Numbered from the stretch's first letter, positions 1 through 8,480 are shown. The stretch is 64,000 bases of DNA from Bradyrhizobium sp. Ash2021 (GCF_031202265.1 NZ_CP100604.1:6244501-6308500), one strand, 5' to 3'. Notes: generated by a model not told the origin, from the sequence alone. A program made the numbers and translations.

Positions 1-214
1 CAAGAAACAGAACAAGAACCGAGCTTGATGCCAACCTATCCGATTGGCCCATCCAGCACAATCGACCCGGCCCGATTGGGCCCAACTTATACCGTTTGCC
101 CTGCGGCCTAACGGCCCGTTGTTTTGCCGATTCGCCGCCTTTATGTAGGTATCCAAGCAGCCTGCCGCAACGCGGACCGCGTTTACCATTCGACCGGGGA
201 TTGGAACCGCAAAA

Positions 215-535
215 ATGACCACTTTCGACAAGCGCGAGGAAGGCTTTGAGAAGCAATTTGCCGTGGACGAGGAGCTGAAGTTCAAGGCTCAGGCACGCCG
301 CAACAGGCTGCTGGGACTGTGGGTGGCCGGGAAGCTCGGACTGACGGGCGACGCGGCGACCGCCTATGCCAAGGAGGTGGTCGCGGCCGATTTCGAGGCC
401 GGCGACCGCGACGTGGTCCACAAGGTGACGAAGGACCTCGCCGCCAAGGGCGAGACCATCACGGAATCGGAGCTCGGCGCCAAGATGATCGAGCTGATGG
501 CGCAGGCGATCGCCCAGGTGAAGGCGGGGACGTGA
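215..535 (+). CDS. DUF1476 protein, F1Fo-ATPase zeta subunit-like
   Basis: A 106-residue, mostly helical, charged protein matching the DUF1476 family. The Paracoccus denitrificans member is the zeta subunit, which inhibits ATP hydrolysis by F1; the family is alphaproteobacterial. The N-terminus (MTTFDKREEGFEKQFA) is the usual family start and forms the inhibitory region in Paracoccus. Length is normal. The gene stands alone, with about 200 bp of apparently non-coding DNA upstream and a palindromic repeat plus hairpin downstream that separate it from the convergent cyanase gene. The family assignment is firm. The inhibitory role is inferred from the family. Confidence 0.9.
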   Translation: MTTFDKREEGFEKQFAVDEELKFKAQARRNRLLGLWVAGKLGLTGDAATAYAKEVVAADFEAGDRDVVHKVTKDLAAKGETITESELGAKMIELMAQAIAQVKAGT

Positions 536-542
536 CGCGCGG

Positions 543-643
543 CGTCATTCCGGGATGGTCCGCAGGACCAGACCCGGAATCTCGAGATTCCCCGATGCGC
601 AATTGCGCATCTGAGATCGCCGCTTTGCGCCGTCCGGAATGAC
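543..643. repeat. Palindromic intergenic repeat (GTCATTCCGG family)
   Basis: The element begins CGTCATTCCGG and ends CCGGAATGAC, so its ends are inverted copies. A second member lies at 60531-60628. It is a REP/BIME-like unit between two convergent genes. Confidence 0.75.
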
Positions 644-671
644 TTTGCCCTCGCTACGCGAGGACAAAGTC
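641..671. terminator. Hairpin between convergent genes, possible bidirectional terminator
   Basis: GACTTTG...CAAAGTC arms enclose CCTCGC/GCGAGG, giving a near-perfect stem with a three-base loop just after the repeat and touching the cyanase stop codon. No long T-tract is present, so terminator activity is an inference from position. Confidence 0.4.
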
Positions 672-1152
672 ACCCCTCCTTAAACCCGTATTCCGGCACG
701 TTGCCGCTGGCACCGTAATATTTGTACGGCAGGAATTTTCCAGACATCGTGATCTTGACGCGGTCTCCCTTCGGGTTGGGCAGGCGCTCCATCACCATGT
801 CGAAATCGATCGCCGACATGATGCCGTCGCCATATTCTTCCTCGATTAGCGCCTTCCATGCCGGGCCGTTGACCATCACCAGTTCATAGAAGCGATAGAT
901 CAGGGGATCGGTCGGCGGCATCGGCATGCCGCGCATCGGGGTCTCGTTGAGCATGGTGGTCTCGGACTTCGAGAGCCCGAACAGTTCCGCCGCATTCGCC
1001 GCTTGCGGTTTTGTCAATTTCATTTGGCCGAGGATCGCGCCGACGATCAACACCTCGGAATAGCCGCCGATCTTTTCGCAGATGTATTTCCAGTTCCAGC
1101 CCTTCTCGCGCTTGATATCGAGCAGCTTTTCGGTGAGGTCTTCGCGTTTCAT
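670..1152 (-). CDS. cynS: Cyanate hydratase (cyanase)
   Basis: 160 residues, close to the family length. It shows the N-terminal helical domain (KREDLTEKLLDIKREKGW) and the C-terminal catalytic domain with the conserved YRFYEL (Arg, Glu) and ITMSGKFLPY (Ser) segments. It catalyses bicarbonate-dependent decomposition of cyanate to ammonia and CO2 through carbamate. The start at MKREDL was chosen over an upstream in-frame ATG because a GGGAG ribosome site precedes it and the upstream extension lies in a palindromic repeat. It is the last gene of a minus-strand operon with an NrtABD/CynABD-type transporter, which supports a role in using or detoxifying cyanate. Confidence 0.95.
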   Translation of the reverse strand: MKREDLTEKLLDIKREKGWNWKYICEKIGGYSEVLIVGAILGQMKLTKPQAANAAELFGLSKSETTMLNETPMRGMPMPPTDPLIYRFYELVMVNGPAWKALIEEEYGDGIMSAIDFDMVMERLPNPKGDRVKITMSGKFLPYKYYGASGNVPEYGFKEG

Positions 1153-1170
1153 GTGGGTCTCCCTTTCAAT

Positions 1171-1260
1171 CGTCATGGTCGGGCTTGTCCCGGCCATTCA
1201 CGCCTTTTTCCCTGCGAGTTCAAGAAGACGTGGATGGCCGGGACAAGCCCGGCCGTGACG
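1171..1260. repeat. Palindromic intergenic repeat (GGCCGGGACAAGCCCGGCC family)
   Basis: Inverted arms of the type GTCATGGTCGGGCTTGTCC and GGACAAGCCCGGCCGTGACG. A relative lies at 52647-52735. It sits between cynS and the ABC ATPase gene and supplies the last codons and stop of the ATPase gene. Confidence 0.75.
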
Positions 1261-2155
1261 CCTGTTTTGATTCTTCGGATACCGATGCGATGACCAGTTC
1301 GGGTTTGCCGATCCGAACCAATGGCACGTTGCGCGGATCGTGGCCGGGCGTCTCCGCAGCAAACGTCTTGCTGCGGCTAACCAGGAAATCGACGATATGG
1401 TTTCGCAGCGCGTAGTAATAGGGGTGGCGGTGCAGATCGATGCGGCCGCGATCCTTCGGCAGCGGGTTTTCCACGATCTCCGCCAGCACGGCACCTGGAC
1501 CGTTGGTCATCAGGAAAATCTTGTCGGCGAGATAAATCGCTTCATCGACATCATGGGTGATCATGAACGCGGTCTGCCCGGTCGTAAGACAGATGCGGCG
1601 AACTTCATCCTGCAGCGTTCCTCGCGTCAGCGCGTCCAGCGCCGAGAACGGCTCGTCCATCAGCATGATCTTTGGCGTGATCGAGAGCGCGCGCGCGATG
1701 CCGACGCGCTGCTTCATGCCGCCCGATAGTTCCGACGGGCGCTTGTGCTCGGAGCCGGTGAGCCCAACGAGATCGATGAAGGTCTGCGCATGCGCCTTCA
1801 CCTTCGCGCGGTCCCAGTTCCGCCATTTCGAGGTCACGGCATAGGCGACGTTGCCGAGCACGGTGCGCCACGGCAACAGCGCGTGGCTCTGGAAAATCAC
1901 CGCGCGGTCGAGGCTGGTGCCCTCGATCGCCTGCCCGTCCACGATCACCGTGCCCTCGCTCGGCTGGTCGAGACCGGCCAGGATATTCAGCACCGTGGTC
2001 TTGCCGCAGCCGGAATGGCCGATCACGCAGCCGAATTCGCCGCGCGCCATCGACAGCCAGATATTTTCGAACACGGCGGTCGAGCCGCCGCTGGCGCCCG
2101 GGTAGCGCCGCGCGATACCCTCGATGGAAATGAACTTGTCGGTCATCGCGCTCAT
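1220..2155 (-). CDS. ABC transporter ATPase, nitrate/sulfonate/cyanate type
   Basis: 311-residue ATPase with Walker A (GHSGCGKTT), Q-loop (FQSHALLPW), signature (LSGGMKQR), Walker B (IMLMDEP) and H-loop (ITHDVDEA). It belongs to the NrtD/SsuB/TauB group that energises uptake of small anions. The start ATG overlaps the permease stop (ATGA), so the two are translationally coupled. The extreme C-terminus is encoded by a palindromic repeat, so the tail is probably not native. The substrate cannot be read from the ATPase; the cyanase downstream makes cyanate or a related compound the best guess. Confidence 0.9.
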   Translation of the reverse strand: MSAMTDKFISIEGIARRYPGASGGSTAVFENIWLSMARGEFGCVIGHSGCGKTTVLNILAGLDQPSEGTVIVDGQAIEGTSLDRAVIFQSHALLPWRTVLGNVAYAVTSKWRNWDRAKVKAHAQTFIDLVGLTGSEHKRPSELSGGMKQRVGIARALSITPKIMLMDEPFSALDALTRGTLQDEVRRICLTTGQTAFMITHDVDEAIYLADKIFLMTNGPGAVLAEIVENPLPKDRGRIDLHRHPYYYALRNHIVDFLVSRSKTFAAETPGHDPRNVPLVRIGKPELVIASVSEESKQASRPGLSRPSTSS

Positions 2156-2991
2156 TCCGGGAACGTGACCATGCGGGTGAACCGCGCCAGAATCTGGTCG
2201 AGCAGCATGCCGACGATCCCGATCAGCAAAATCGCGATGATGACATTGGTGATCGAGAGATTGTTCCACTCGTTCCAGACGAAGTAGCCGATACCGGTGC
2301 CGCCGACCAGCATTTCGGCCGCGACGATCACGAGCCAGGCGATGCCGATCGAGATCCGCATGCCCGTCAAAATGGTCGGCGCGGCCGCCGGCAGGATCAC
2401 GGTGAAGGCGCGCCTGACGGTGCCGACCTCGAGCGTGCGCGCGACGTTGATCCATTCCTTGCGCACGGCGGCGACGCCGAAGGCCGTATTCAGCAGCATC
2501 GGCCACACCGAGCAGATGAAGATCACAAAAATCGCGGAGATCGAGGAATCCTTGATGGTGTAGAGCGCCAGCGGCATCCAGGCCAGCGGCGAGATCGGCT
2601 TCAGCACCTGAATGAAGGGGTCGAGCGCCTTGTTGATCAAGGGCGACATCCCGATCAGGAACCCGAGCGGGATCGCGACAATGACAGCCAGGAAATAGCC
2701 TAACCCCACGCGGGCGATGGAGTAGCCGAGCTGGATGCCGAGGCCCTTGTCGTTCGGGCCGTTATCATAAAACGGCCGCTTGAGGTGCTCCCACAATTTC
2801 GCGCCGACATCTAATGGTCCCGGCATCGCCGATTTGCCCTGCGTCGCGGTCAGCCCCATCAGCTTGGCATATTCCGGCGTCATGGTGGCGACGGTTGCGG
2901 TGCCGCGCGTGGCGATGTGCCAGATGCCGATAAAGGCAACAAACAGCGCGATCGACACGATCGCGGCGCGGAAGCGGAGCGAGAAGGTCAT
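2152..2991 (-). CDS. ABC transporter permease, NrtB/SsuC family
   Basis: 279-residue inner-membrane protein with about six hydrophobic segments and the BPD_transp_1 coupling loop (EVGTVRRAFTVILPAAAPTI, then TGMRISIGIAW). It matches nitrate/bicarbonate/taurine permeases. The start MTFSLRF was chosen because the longer reading begins in a repeat-like sequence (3010-3151). It lies between the binding protein (172 bp upstream) and the overlapping ATPase gene and would form the channel of the importer. The substrate is inferred only from the neighbouring cyanase. Confidence 0.9.
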   Translation of the reverse strand: MTFSLRFRAAIVSIALFVAFIGIWHIATRGTATVATMTPEYAKLMGLTATQGKSAMPGPLDVGAKLWEHLKRPFYDNGPNDKGLGIQLGYSIARVGLGYFLAVIVAIPLGFLIGMSPLINKALDPFIQVLKPISPLAWMPLALYTIKDSSISAIFVIFICSVWPMLLNTAFGVAAVRKEWINVARTLEVGTVRRAFTVILPAAAPTILTGMRISIGIAWLVIVAAEMLVGGTGIGYFVWNEWNNLSITNVIIAILLIGIVGMLLDQILARFTRMVTFPE

Positions 2992-3009
2992 GGCATCCGC
3001 CGTGCGGTC

Positions 3010-3151
3010 CGTGTCCCGGGCGCAGCGCAGCACGTAGCGAAGCGAAGTGGTGCGCCGCAGAACCGGGACCCATCGAGCCCCAGGCGGTCCCGGCTCAGCG
3101 ATGCACCACTACGCACTTCGTGCTGCGCGCTGCATCGCGTCCGGGACGCGA
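3010..3151. repeat. Dispersed repeat (GTGTCCCGG...TCCGGGACGCG family)
   Basis: GC-rich stretch starting CCGTGTCCCGGGCGC and ending CATCGCGTCCGGGACGCG. It resembles 62775-62895 in its order of blocks (GTGTCCCGG, CAGCGCGTAGCG-like, CCGGGACC, GCATCCGGG). It fills the gap between the binding-protein and permease genes. Confidence 0.6.
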
Positions 3152-3163
3152 GACCGCGGCTCA

Positions 3164-4543
3164 TCACGACGCCTTCCTGATCTTGAAGCTCGCGAGATAA
3201 TCGTCAGGCGTCGCCGGATCGAACGTCTTGCCCATCACTGAAAACGATTTGTACGAGGCCTGTGGCGGCGTTAGCCCCATCTCAGCCATCACCTTCCTGG
3301 TGTCGGTTGCAAGATAGACCTGCTCGGCCACAGCCTTGTAATCGACATCGCCCTTGATCTGGCCCCAGCGTTTCATCTGGGTCAGCATCCAGACCGCAAA
3401 GGATTGCCAGGGGAACGGATCGAAATCGACACGCCTGGCGTCGGTTTTGACGCCGCCGAGACCGTCGGCATAGGTGCCTGTCAGTACCTGTTCCAGCACG
3501 GTCACCGGCGCGTTGATGTAATTGGCCGGCGCGATCGCCTCGGCGATCTGTTTGCGGTTCTCGGCCTTGGACGCATAGGCGGTGGCATCGACGATCGCCC
3601 GCGTCAGCGCCGCAAAACTGTTCGGCGACGTCGTGATGAATTCGCGGCTGGCGGCGAAACTGCAGCAGGGATGGCCGTCCCAGATTTCCTTCGACAGCAG
3701 ATGCATGAAGCCGACACCGTCGAAGATCGCGCGCTGGCATATATTGTCGGGCGCGAGAAAACCGTCGATGTTGTCGGCGCGGAGATTGGCCACCATTTCC
3801 GGCGGCGGCACCGAACGGAGCTGCACGTCGGTATCGGGATCGAGGCCGTGCTCGGCGAGGTAATAGCGCAGCAAGTAATTGTGCATGGAATAGTCGAAGG
3901 GAATGGCGAACTTCATGCCCTTCCAGTCCCTGGGGTCGCGCTTGTCCTTGTGCTTCATGGCGAGCACAATGCCCTGTCCGTTGATGTTCTCGATCGCCGG
4001 CACCGCAAACGGGATCGCGGTCGCGCCAAGGCCTAAAGAGATCGCGATCGGCATCGGCGCCAGCATGTGCGAGGCGTCGTATTCCTTGTTGATGGTCTTG
4101 TCGCGGATGACGGCCCAGCCGGCGGTCTTCACGACTTCGACGTTGAGACCGTATTTGGCATAGAACCCCAGGGGTGCAGCCATGATGATCGGCGTCGCGC
4201 AGGTGATCGGAATGAAGCCGACCTTGAGGTCCTTCTTCTCCGGCGTACCCGCTTCCGCAAACGCCTCGGTCGCGGTCTTGAGCGGGAAGAATTGCGAGAT
4301 CGCGGCAAGCGCGGTCGCGGCGCCGACCGATTTCAGGAACGCTCGCCGCGCGGCGTCCCTTGGAAACATCGCCCGCACCACGGCGGACGCCACCACGCCC
4401 TCGTAGCGCTTCTGCTCGCTTTCGACCGGCTCGCAGCGCAGCGCCAACGTCTCATGCTCGGCCGCGGAGCGATGCTGGCCGCACACGCAGCCGGATCGGC
4501 TGAGCGCGCGATCGGCATCGAAGGGATCATCGAATGTGGACAT
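3164..4543 (-). CDS. NrtA/CmpA-like ABC substrate-binding protein with Tat leader
   Basis: 459 residues. It has an unusually long leader of about 60 residues with a CVCGQH motif, then a twin-arginine-like signal (ARRAFLKSVGAATALAAI), then a periplasmic NMT1/NrtA-type domain (KVGFIPITCATPIIMAAPLG). This family binds nitrate, bicarbonate, cyanate and similar anions in the periplasm. The start ATG has an AAAGGGG ribosome site. It is first of the transporter trio, 109 bp after the rhodanese gene. The CxCGxH segment before the Tat motif is odd and could bind metal. Ligand identity is unknown. Confidence 0.88.
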   Translation of the reverse strand: MSTFDDPFDADRALSRSGCVCGQHRSAAEHETLALRCEPVESEQKRYEGVVASAVVRAMFPRDAARRAFLKSVGAATALAAISQFFPLKTATEAFAEAGTPEKKDLKVGFIPITCATPIIMAAPLGFYAKYGLNVEVVKTAGWAVIRDKTINKEYDASHMLAPMPIAISLGLGATAIPFAVPAIENINGQGIVLAMKHKDKRDPRDWKGMKFAIPFDYSMHNYLLRYYLAEHGLDPDTDVQLRSVPPPEMVANLRADNIDGFLAPDNICQRAIFDGVGFMHLLSKEIWDGHPCCSFAASREFITTSPNSFAALTRAIVDATAYASKAENRKQIAEAIAPANYINAPVTVLEQVLTGTYADGLGGVKTDARRVDFDPFPWQSFAVWMLTQMKRWGQIKGDVDYKAVAEQVYLATDTRKVMAEMGLTPPQASYKSFSVMGKTFDPATPDDYLASFKIRKAS

Positions 4544-4652
4544 GCTGCGCCCCTTTGTCACACCGGCCGCGGCGGAGGTCCCACTCCAGCGCGGTCGGGA
4601 AAATTCAGTCACTGCCCAGCCAAATGGCCGGGCAGTGAGAAGCATGCACTTT

Positions 4653-5531
4653 TTATGCCGCTTTGCCTGTTATCCGGGCAGCCGTCGGCAGACCTTCGTC
4701 GATCGGCAGCGAGGGATCGCGCGACCATTCGTTCCAGGAGCCGAAATACATCCGGACATCCTTCACGCCGGCATTCTTGAGCGCGAGGAAGGTGTTCGAC
4801 GCCCGCGCGCCCTTGAAGCAGTAGAGATAGACCGGCGTATTCTCGGAGATGCCGACGGTGGCGCACTCCGCCAGAATCTCGTCCTTGGACTTGAAGCGCG
4901 GCCCTTCGGCGGTCGGCTTCATCATGCGGTACCATTCCAGCCAGACAGCGCCGGGGATGCGTCCCTTGCGCGGGCAAAAGTCCTTGCCATACGGCGAGGA
5001 GCTTTCGCCAATCCACTCGTCGACATCGCGCACGTCGAGCAGCGCGATGCCGGGCTTGTCAAGCGCCGCCAACATCGCCTTGGCGTCGATCAGGATGTCG
5101 CCGGCTTCCGGGATGATCGAGAACGACGCCTTCACCGGCGACGGCACGTCCTTGGTCGTCGGCAGCCCCGCGGCCGCCCAGGCGTCGTAGCCGCCATGCA
5201 GCACCTTGATCTTGGGATAGCCGAGCATGGTCAGCAGGTAATAGCCGCGGCAGGACTGGCCGAAGCCGGAGTTCATCGACTGTTCGTAGATGACCGCTGT
5301 TTCCTTGCCGGAGAGGCCGGCGCCGCCAAAAGCGTCGGCGAACTTGGTCTTCAATTCGTGCATGCCTTCCGGCGTCGACGTTGCGAGGAACGTGAAGATT
5401 TCATGCACGTTGACGGCATTGGGCAGGTGTCCCGCCGCGTAGGCATCCGGATTCCTTGTGTCGATGACGACACACGGTTCTTTCGTGATGAGATCGGCGA
5501 GTTCGCCGGCAGTAATCAGAACGTCCGTCAT
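4653..5531 (-). CDS. Two-domain rhodanese-type sulfurtransferase
   Basis: 292 residues with two rhodanese folds. The N-terminal inactive-type domain has VVIDTRNPDAYAAGHLPNAV. The C-terminal domain carries the active-site loop YLYCFKGARASN with the catalytic Cys and the CH2-type LLDVRDVDEW. Rhodaneses move sulfane sulfur from thiosulfate or mercaptopyruvate to cyanide or other thiols. The start MTDVL has a CAGGAGAGG ribosome site; the longer upstream reading overlaps the next gene in another frame. Its place between a flavoprotein and an anion transporter with cyanase suggests handling of thiocyanate/cyanate-type sulfur and nitrogen. Confidence 0.92.
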   Translation of the reverse strand: MTDVLITAGELADLITKEPCVVIDTRNPDAYAAGHLPNAVNVHEIFTFLATSTPEGMHELKTKFADAFGGAGLSGKETAVIYEQSMNSGFGQSCRGYYLLTMLGYPKIKVLHGGYDAWAAAGLPTTKDVPSPVKASFSIIPEAGDILIDAKAMLAALDKPGIALLDVRDVDEWIGESSSPYGKDFCPRKGRIPGAVWLEWYRMMKPTAEGPRFKSKDEILAECATVGISENTPVYLYCFKGARASNTFLALKNAGVKDVRMYFGSWNEWSRDPSLPIDEGLPTAARITGKAA

Positions 5532-5599
5532 GGCAGGCCTCTCCTGTTTGTGGTTGCAGTCAGGGTCGAACAGAAATTCTTCGTTGCTGGTTTTTTGGC

Positions 5600-6718
5600 T
5601 CAATCTCCCGCCAGCATCTTGCGAAGCTGCTTGGTGGCAGGGGTGACGATGGCGACGAAATAGGCTTCGCGAAGCCTGCGCTGGGCGCGATGGCTCTTGA
5701 GGTAACCGCGCGCACCGCAATGGAGCATCGCGGCATGCGCGGCCGCGACGGCAGCATCTCCCATGCGCAGGCGAAGCGCGACGACACGGCGCCAGTAGCT
5801 GTCGTCCGAATTGTAGGGATCGCTTGCCAGCGCCATCCCCTCCTTCTCGAATTCGGCGTACAGCTCGCGGAATTGAACCGGTTGCTGCGGCAGATAGCGG
5901 TTGACGTGGCCAAGGGGTGCTGCGACCTCGTCCATGATGGCGATGCAATCCTTGATCAGGCCAAGCGCCATCCCGGCCTGCAGCAGAATAAAACCTGCGC
6001 GGATTTTCTTGACGAATGGGCCGGCCGGCGCGGCCAGGATCAGATCGTCCGATACGAAGACGTCGCGGAACTGGACGCCATAGGTGCCGGTGCCGTCCAT
6101 GGCGAGGAACGGCTTGCAGGGCTGCAAGGCGATCGCCGGATCGGAACAATCGGCGAGGAACATCACGGTGCCGCCGGGCTCGTCCTCGCGCTCGAAAATC
6201 GTTCCAAAGAAGTGGTCGGGACCGAGGTTCGACACCCAGGGCAGCGCGCCCCGAACGATATAGCCGCCCTCGACCTTGCGTCCCTTCAATTTGAGCTTCT
6301 CGATTCCGAAAAAGCTTTTCATCGGATTGGAAAGGCCGGTGCCGCCGAGAATCTGCCCCGTCGCGAATTTGTCGCCAAACCTCGCGAGGAGCTTTGAATT
6401 GTCGGAATTGGCCGCGTACCAGACCAGCGTGTTCTGGCACCACGCCATGAAGGCGGTGGCGCCGCAGACCTCGCCGAGCGCCGAGATCGATTGAATGGCG
6501 CAGCGCAGATCGGCTGCGCCATTGCTGGGTTGATGGCTGCCCCACGCGCCGACATCGCCGAGACGCCGGAGCAGTTCGTCGGGATAGACAGTCCCCTCGT
6601 CGATCGCCGCCGCCTGGGGTGCGAGGTTTTTGCGGGCGATGAGTGCGACTTGATCGGCGATCGATGCCGATGGCAGGTCGTCCTCAACAGCCAGCCGAGA
6701 TGCAGCCAATGAACCCAT
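5600..6718 (-). CDS. Acyl-CoA dehydrogenase-family flavoprotein
   Basis: 372 residues of the ACAD superfamily: N-terminal helices, middle beta domain (ILGGTGLSNPMKSF, DGTGTYGVQFRDVFV), and a C-terminal helical bundle (MLHCGARGYLKSHRAQRRLREAY). The family includes dehydrogenases and flavin-dependent monooxygenases of the DszC/SfnC type that attack organosulfur compounds. The usual catalytic Glu is not obvious, so a monooxygenase role is plausible. The ATG is preceded by GGAGGGG. It sits 31 bp after osmC and 68 bp before the rhodanese gene, clearly in the same operon. The exact reaction is unknown. Confidence 0.8.
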   Translation of the reverse strand: MGSLAASRLAVEDDLPSASIADQVALIARKNLAPQAAAIDEGTVYPDELLRRLGDVGAWGSHQPSNGAADLRCAIQSISALGEVCGATAFMAWCQNTLVWYAANSDNSKLLARFGDKFATGQILGGTGLSNPMKSFFGIEKLKLKGRKVEGGYIVRGALPWVSNLGPDHFFGTIFEREDEPGGTVMFLADCSDPAIALQPCKPFLAMDGTGTYGVQFRDVFVSDDLILAAPAGPFVKKIRAGFILLQAGMALGLIKDCIAIMDEVAAPLGHVNRYLPQQPVQFRELYAEFEKEGMALASDPYNSDDSYWRRVVALRLRMGDAAVAAAHAAMLHCGARGYLKSHRAQRRLREAYFVAIVTPATKQLRKMLAGD

Positions 6719-6749
6719 GTGACCCTCCGCCCCTCCTGGTGGTGGCTGT

Positions 6750-7292
6750 TTAAGCGCTGACCTCGAGATTGACCGGGCGCGTGAAGGTGTTGGCGACCGG
6801 CGACCATTTCTTGACGTGGGTCACCAGCGCGTCGATCTCGCTTTGCGGGATGCCCTCGCATTCCATGTCGACCTTGACTCGCACGTCGGTGAAGCCGACC
6901 GGTTTCTCGCTGACGTCGCCGGTGCCCCACACCGCGGTGATGTTGAGATCGCCCTCGAGCTGGAGCTCGAGCTTGTTGACGATCCAGCCGCGGTGAACCG
7001 CGTTGGCATGCAGGCCGACCGCGAGGCAGGAGCCGAGCGCTGCCAACGATGCTTCCGACGGATTGGGCGCGGTGTCGTCGCCCAGCAGTCCGGGCGGCTC
7101 ATCGACGATGTAGGGCGCGAGGTTGCGGATATAGTTGGCGTGGCGGAACTTGCCCTCGGCCACCGTCTTGCATTTCAAGGTCTTGATGACCTGTGGATTG
7201 GCCTTGCCGTTGGCGATGAGCTGTTCGAGCCCGTTCTTGTCGATGGGGGCAAGGCAGCCCGTAAGCACTGTTTTTTGAGCGACCGCGGTCAT
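6750..7292 (-). CDS. OsmC/Ohr family protein
   Basis: 180 residues with the OsmC fold. The two redox cysteines of the family are visible in GSCLAVGLHANAV and MECEGIPQ. Such proteins reduce organic hydroperoxides or act on sulfur species. The start MTAVAQ has a GGGAGA site; the longer upstream reading crosses a palindromic candidate operator. It is the first gene of the minus-strand operon ending at cynS and faces a TetR gene 233 bp away. Function within the operon is uncertain, but a thiol-based detoxification step fits the rhodanese neighbour. Confidence 0.88.
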   Translation of the reverse strand: MTAVAQKTVLTGCLAPIDKNGLEQLIANGKANPQVIKTLKCKTVAEGKFRHANYIRNLAPYIVDEPPGLLGDDTAPNPSEASLAALGSCLAVGLHANAVHRGWIVNKLELQLEGDLNITAVWGTGDVSEKPVGFTDVRVKVDMECEGIPQSEIDALVTHVKKWSPVANTFTRPVNLEVSA

Positions 7293-7317
7293 TATTTGTC
7301 TCCCTTGGGGGTAGGAT

Positions 7318-7327
7318 ACCGAACGGT
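7318..7327. promoter_or_regulatory. Candidate TetR operator
   Basis: ACCGAACGGT (ACCG-AA-CGGT) followed by CTGT lies 26 bp upstream of the osmC start, in the divergent region shared with the TetR gene. Many proteobacterial TetR proteins bind AGACCGNNCGGTCT-like sites. Occupancy is inferred. Confidence 0.45.
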
Positions 7328-7525
7328 CTGTTTCCTGCACGAAGCGTGCCAGATGCGGGCGAAATCAAAACGCGAAGTGCTGGAGGGCTTTAGCCGGCCC
7401 TGCCTGCGGATTGATCAGCGGGGTCGTGCTCAAAGCCGATGCAGTTGCTCGCGTGCTTGCGATAATTTTGAGCGCACAAAAGATGCGACTTGATGATTTT
7501 GCCGCGGTCCGATTAACTGCGGCAC

Positions 7526-8191
7526 ATGGGCAAATCAGCTTCGAAGAAAAAATCCGTCGCGGCGGTCTCTGCCGCAGGCGATGAGGAGTCTGCGCGCGGG
7601 CGCCTGCTCAATGCGGCGACGCACCTGTTCTGCAAGAACGGCATCAACGCCACCGGCATCGACGCCATCATCGACGAGGCCGGCACGGCGAAGACCACGC
7701 TCTACAAACTGTTCGGTTCCAAGACCAATCTCGTGCACGCGGTGCTGGAGAGCGAAGGCAGGCAGTGGCGCGAATGGTTCATCGGCGCCATCGAGGCCGG
7801 CGGCGGCGATCCGCAGACCAAGCTTGCGCGGATCTTTCCGGCGCTGAAGCGCTGGTTCGGCGAAGAGCGCTTCTATGGCTGCCCTTTCATCAACGCGGTC
7901 GGCGAGCACGACAAGGATGCAAAGCAGTTTCGCGCCATCGCGATGCGCCACAAGAAGGTGGTGCTGGCGCACATCGAAAAGCTCGCCGGTGAAATGGGCG
8001 CGGTCGAGCCGGAGAGTCTCGCCCATCAGCTCGCATTGCTGATCGACGGCGCCATCGTCGCTGCCATGGTGTCGCGCGACCCCGGCGTCGCCGATACGGC
8101 AGCGATCGCGGCCGGCAATCTGTTCGGACCTTCCAAGGTGAAGAAGCCGAAGCGGCCGAGCGGCGCCACCGCGCAGCTGGTCGCGGTGTGA
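7526..8191 (+). CDS. TetR-family transcriptional regulator
   Basis: 221 residues. The N-terminal HTH (GIDAIIDEAGTAKTTLYKLFGSK) is typical of the TetR/AcrR group, followed by an all-helical ligand domain and a basic C-terminal tail. It is divergent from the osmC-to-cynS operon and separated from it by 233 bp that hold an ACCGAACGGT palindrome, so it most likely represses that operon. A conserved-looking FYGCPFINAVGEH segment in the ligand domain carries a Cys and His that might sense a reactive or thiol-active compound; that is an inference. Confidence 0.92.
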   Translation: MGKSASKKKSVAAVSAAGDEESARGRLLNAATHLFCKNGINATGIDAIIDEAGTAKTTLYKLFGSKTNLVHAVLESEGRQWREWFIGAIEAGGGDPQTKLARIFPALKRWFGEERFYGCPFINAVGEHDKDAKQFRAIAMRHKKVVLAHIEKLAGEMGAVEPESLAHQLALLIDGAIVAAMVSRDPGVADTAAIAAGNLFGPSKVKKPKRPSGATAQLVAV

Positions 8192-8480
8192 GCCACGCGC
8201 CGGCTACCGCAGGATAGGCAACAGGCGCTGTTTGCGCCGTGCCCACCGTCTCCCCTCGATCCGCCGCTCACGAAAACTCAACAACAAGTGATCGCCGAAT
8301 GCGAAGCGTTTCACAGCGGCGTTCGACCAATTGAAGCATCTTGATCGAATAACGGTCGGCATTGCCAGGCGCCAAGGCCGAAAACCTTAGAAAATCAAAT
8401 CGCGGGGTGGAAAACGCGCGTGGGGCAATTACGGCTCCAGGTTCGGAGCGGAGCCTTGTTCGAACGCAACTGATTTCAAG
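8192..8480. other. Intergenic, no gene seen
   Basis: No reading frame with coding character or clear RNA fold was found between the TetR gene and the small membrane protein. It ends at an inverted repeat (8481-8498). Confidence 0.5.

Noticed and set aside
5532..6545. N-terminal extension of the rhodanese frame
   Set aside because: It is the wrong frame of the ACAD gene; the true start has a clear ribosome site.
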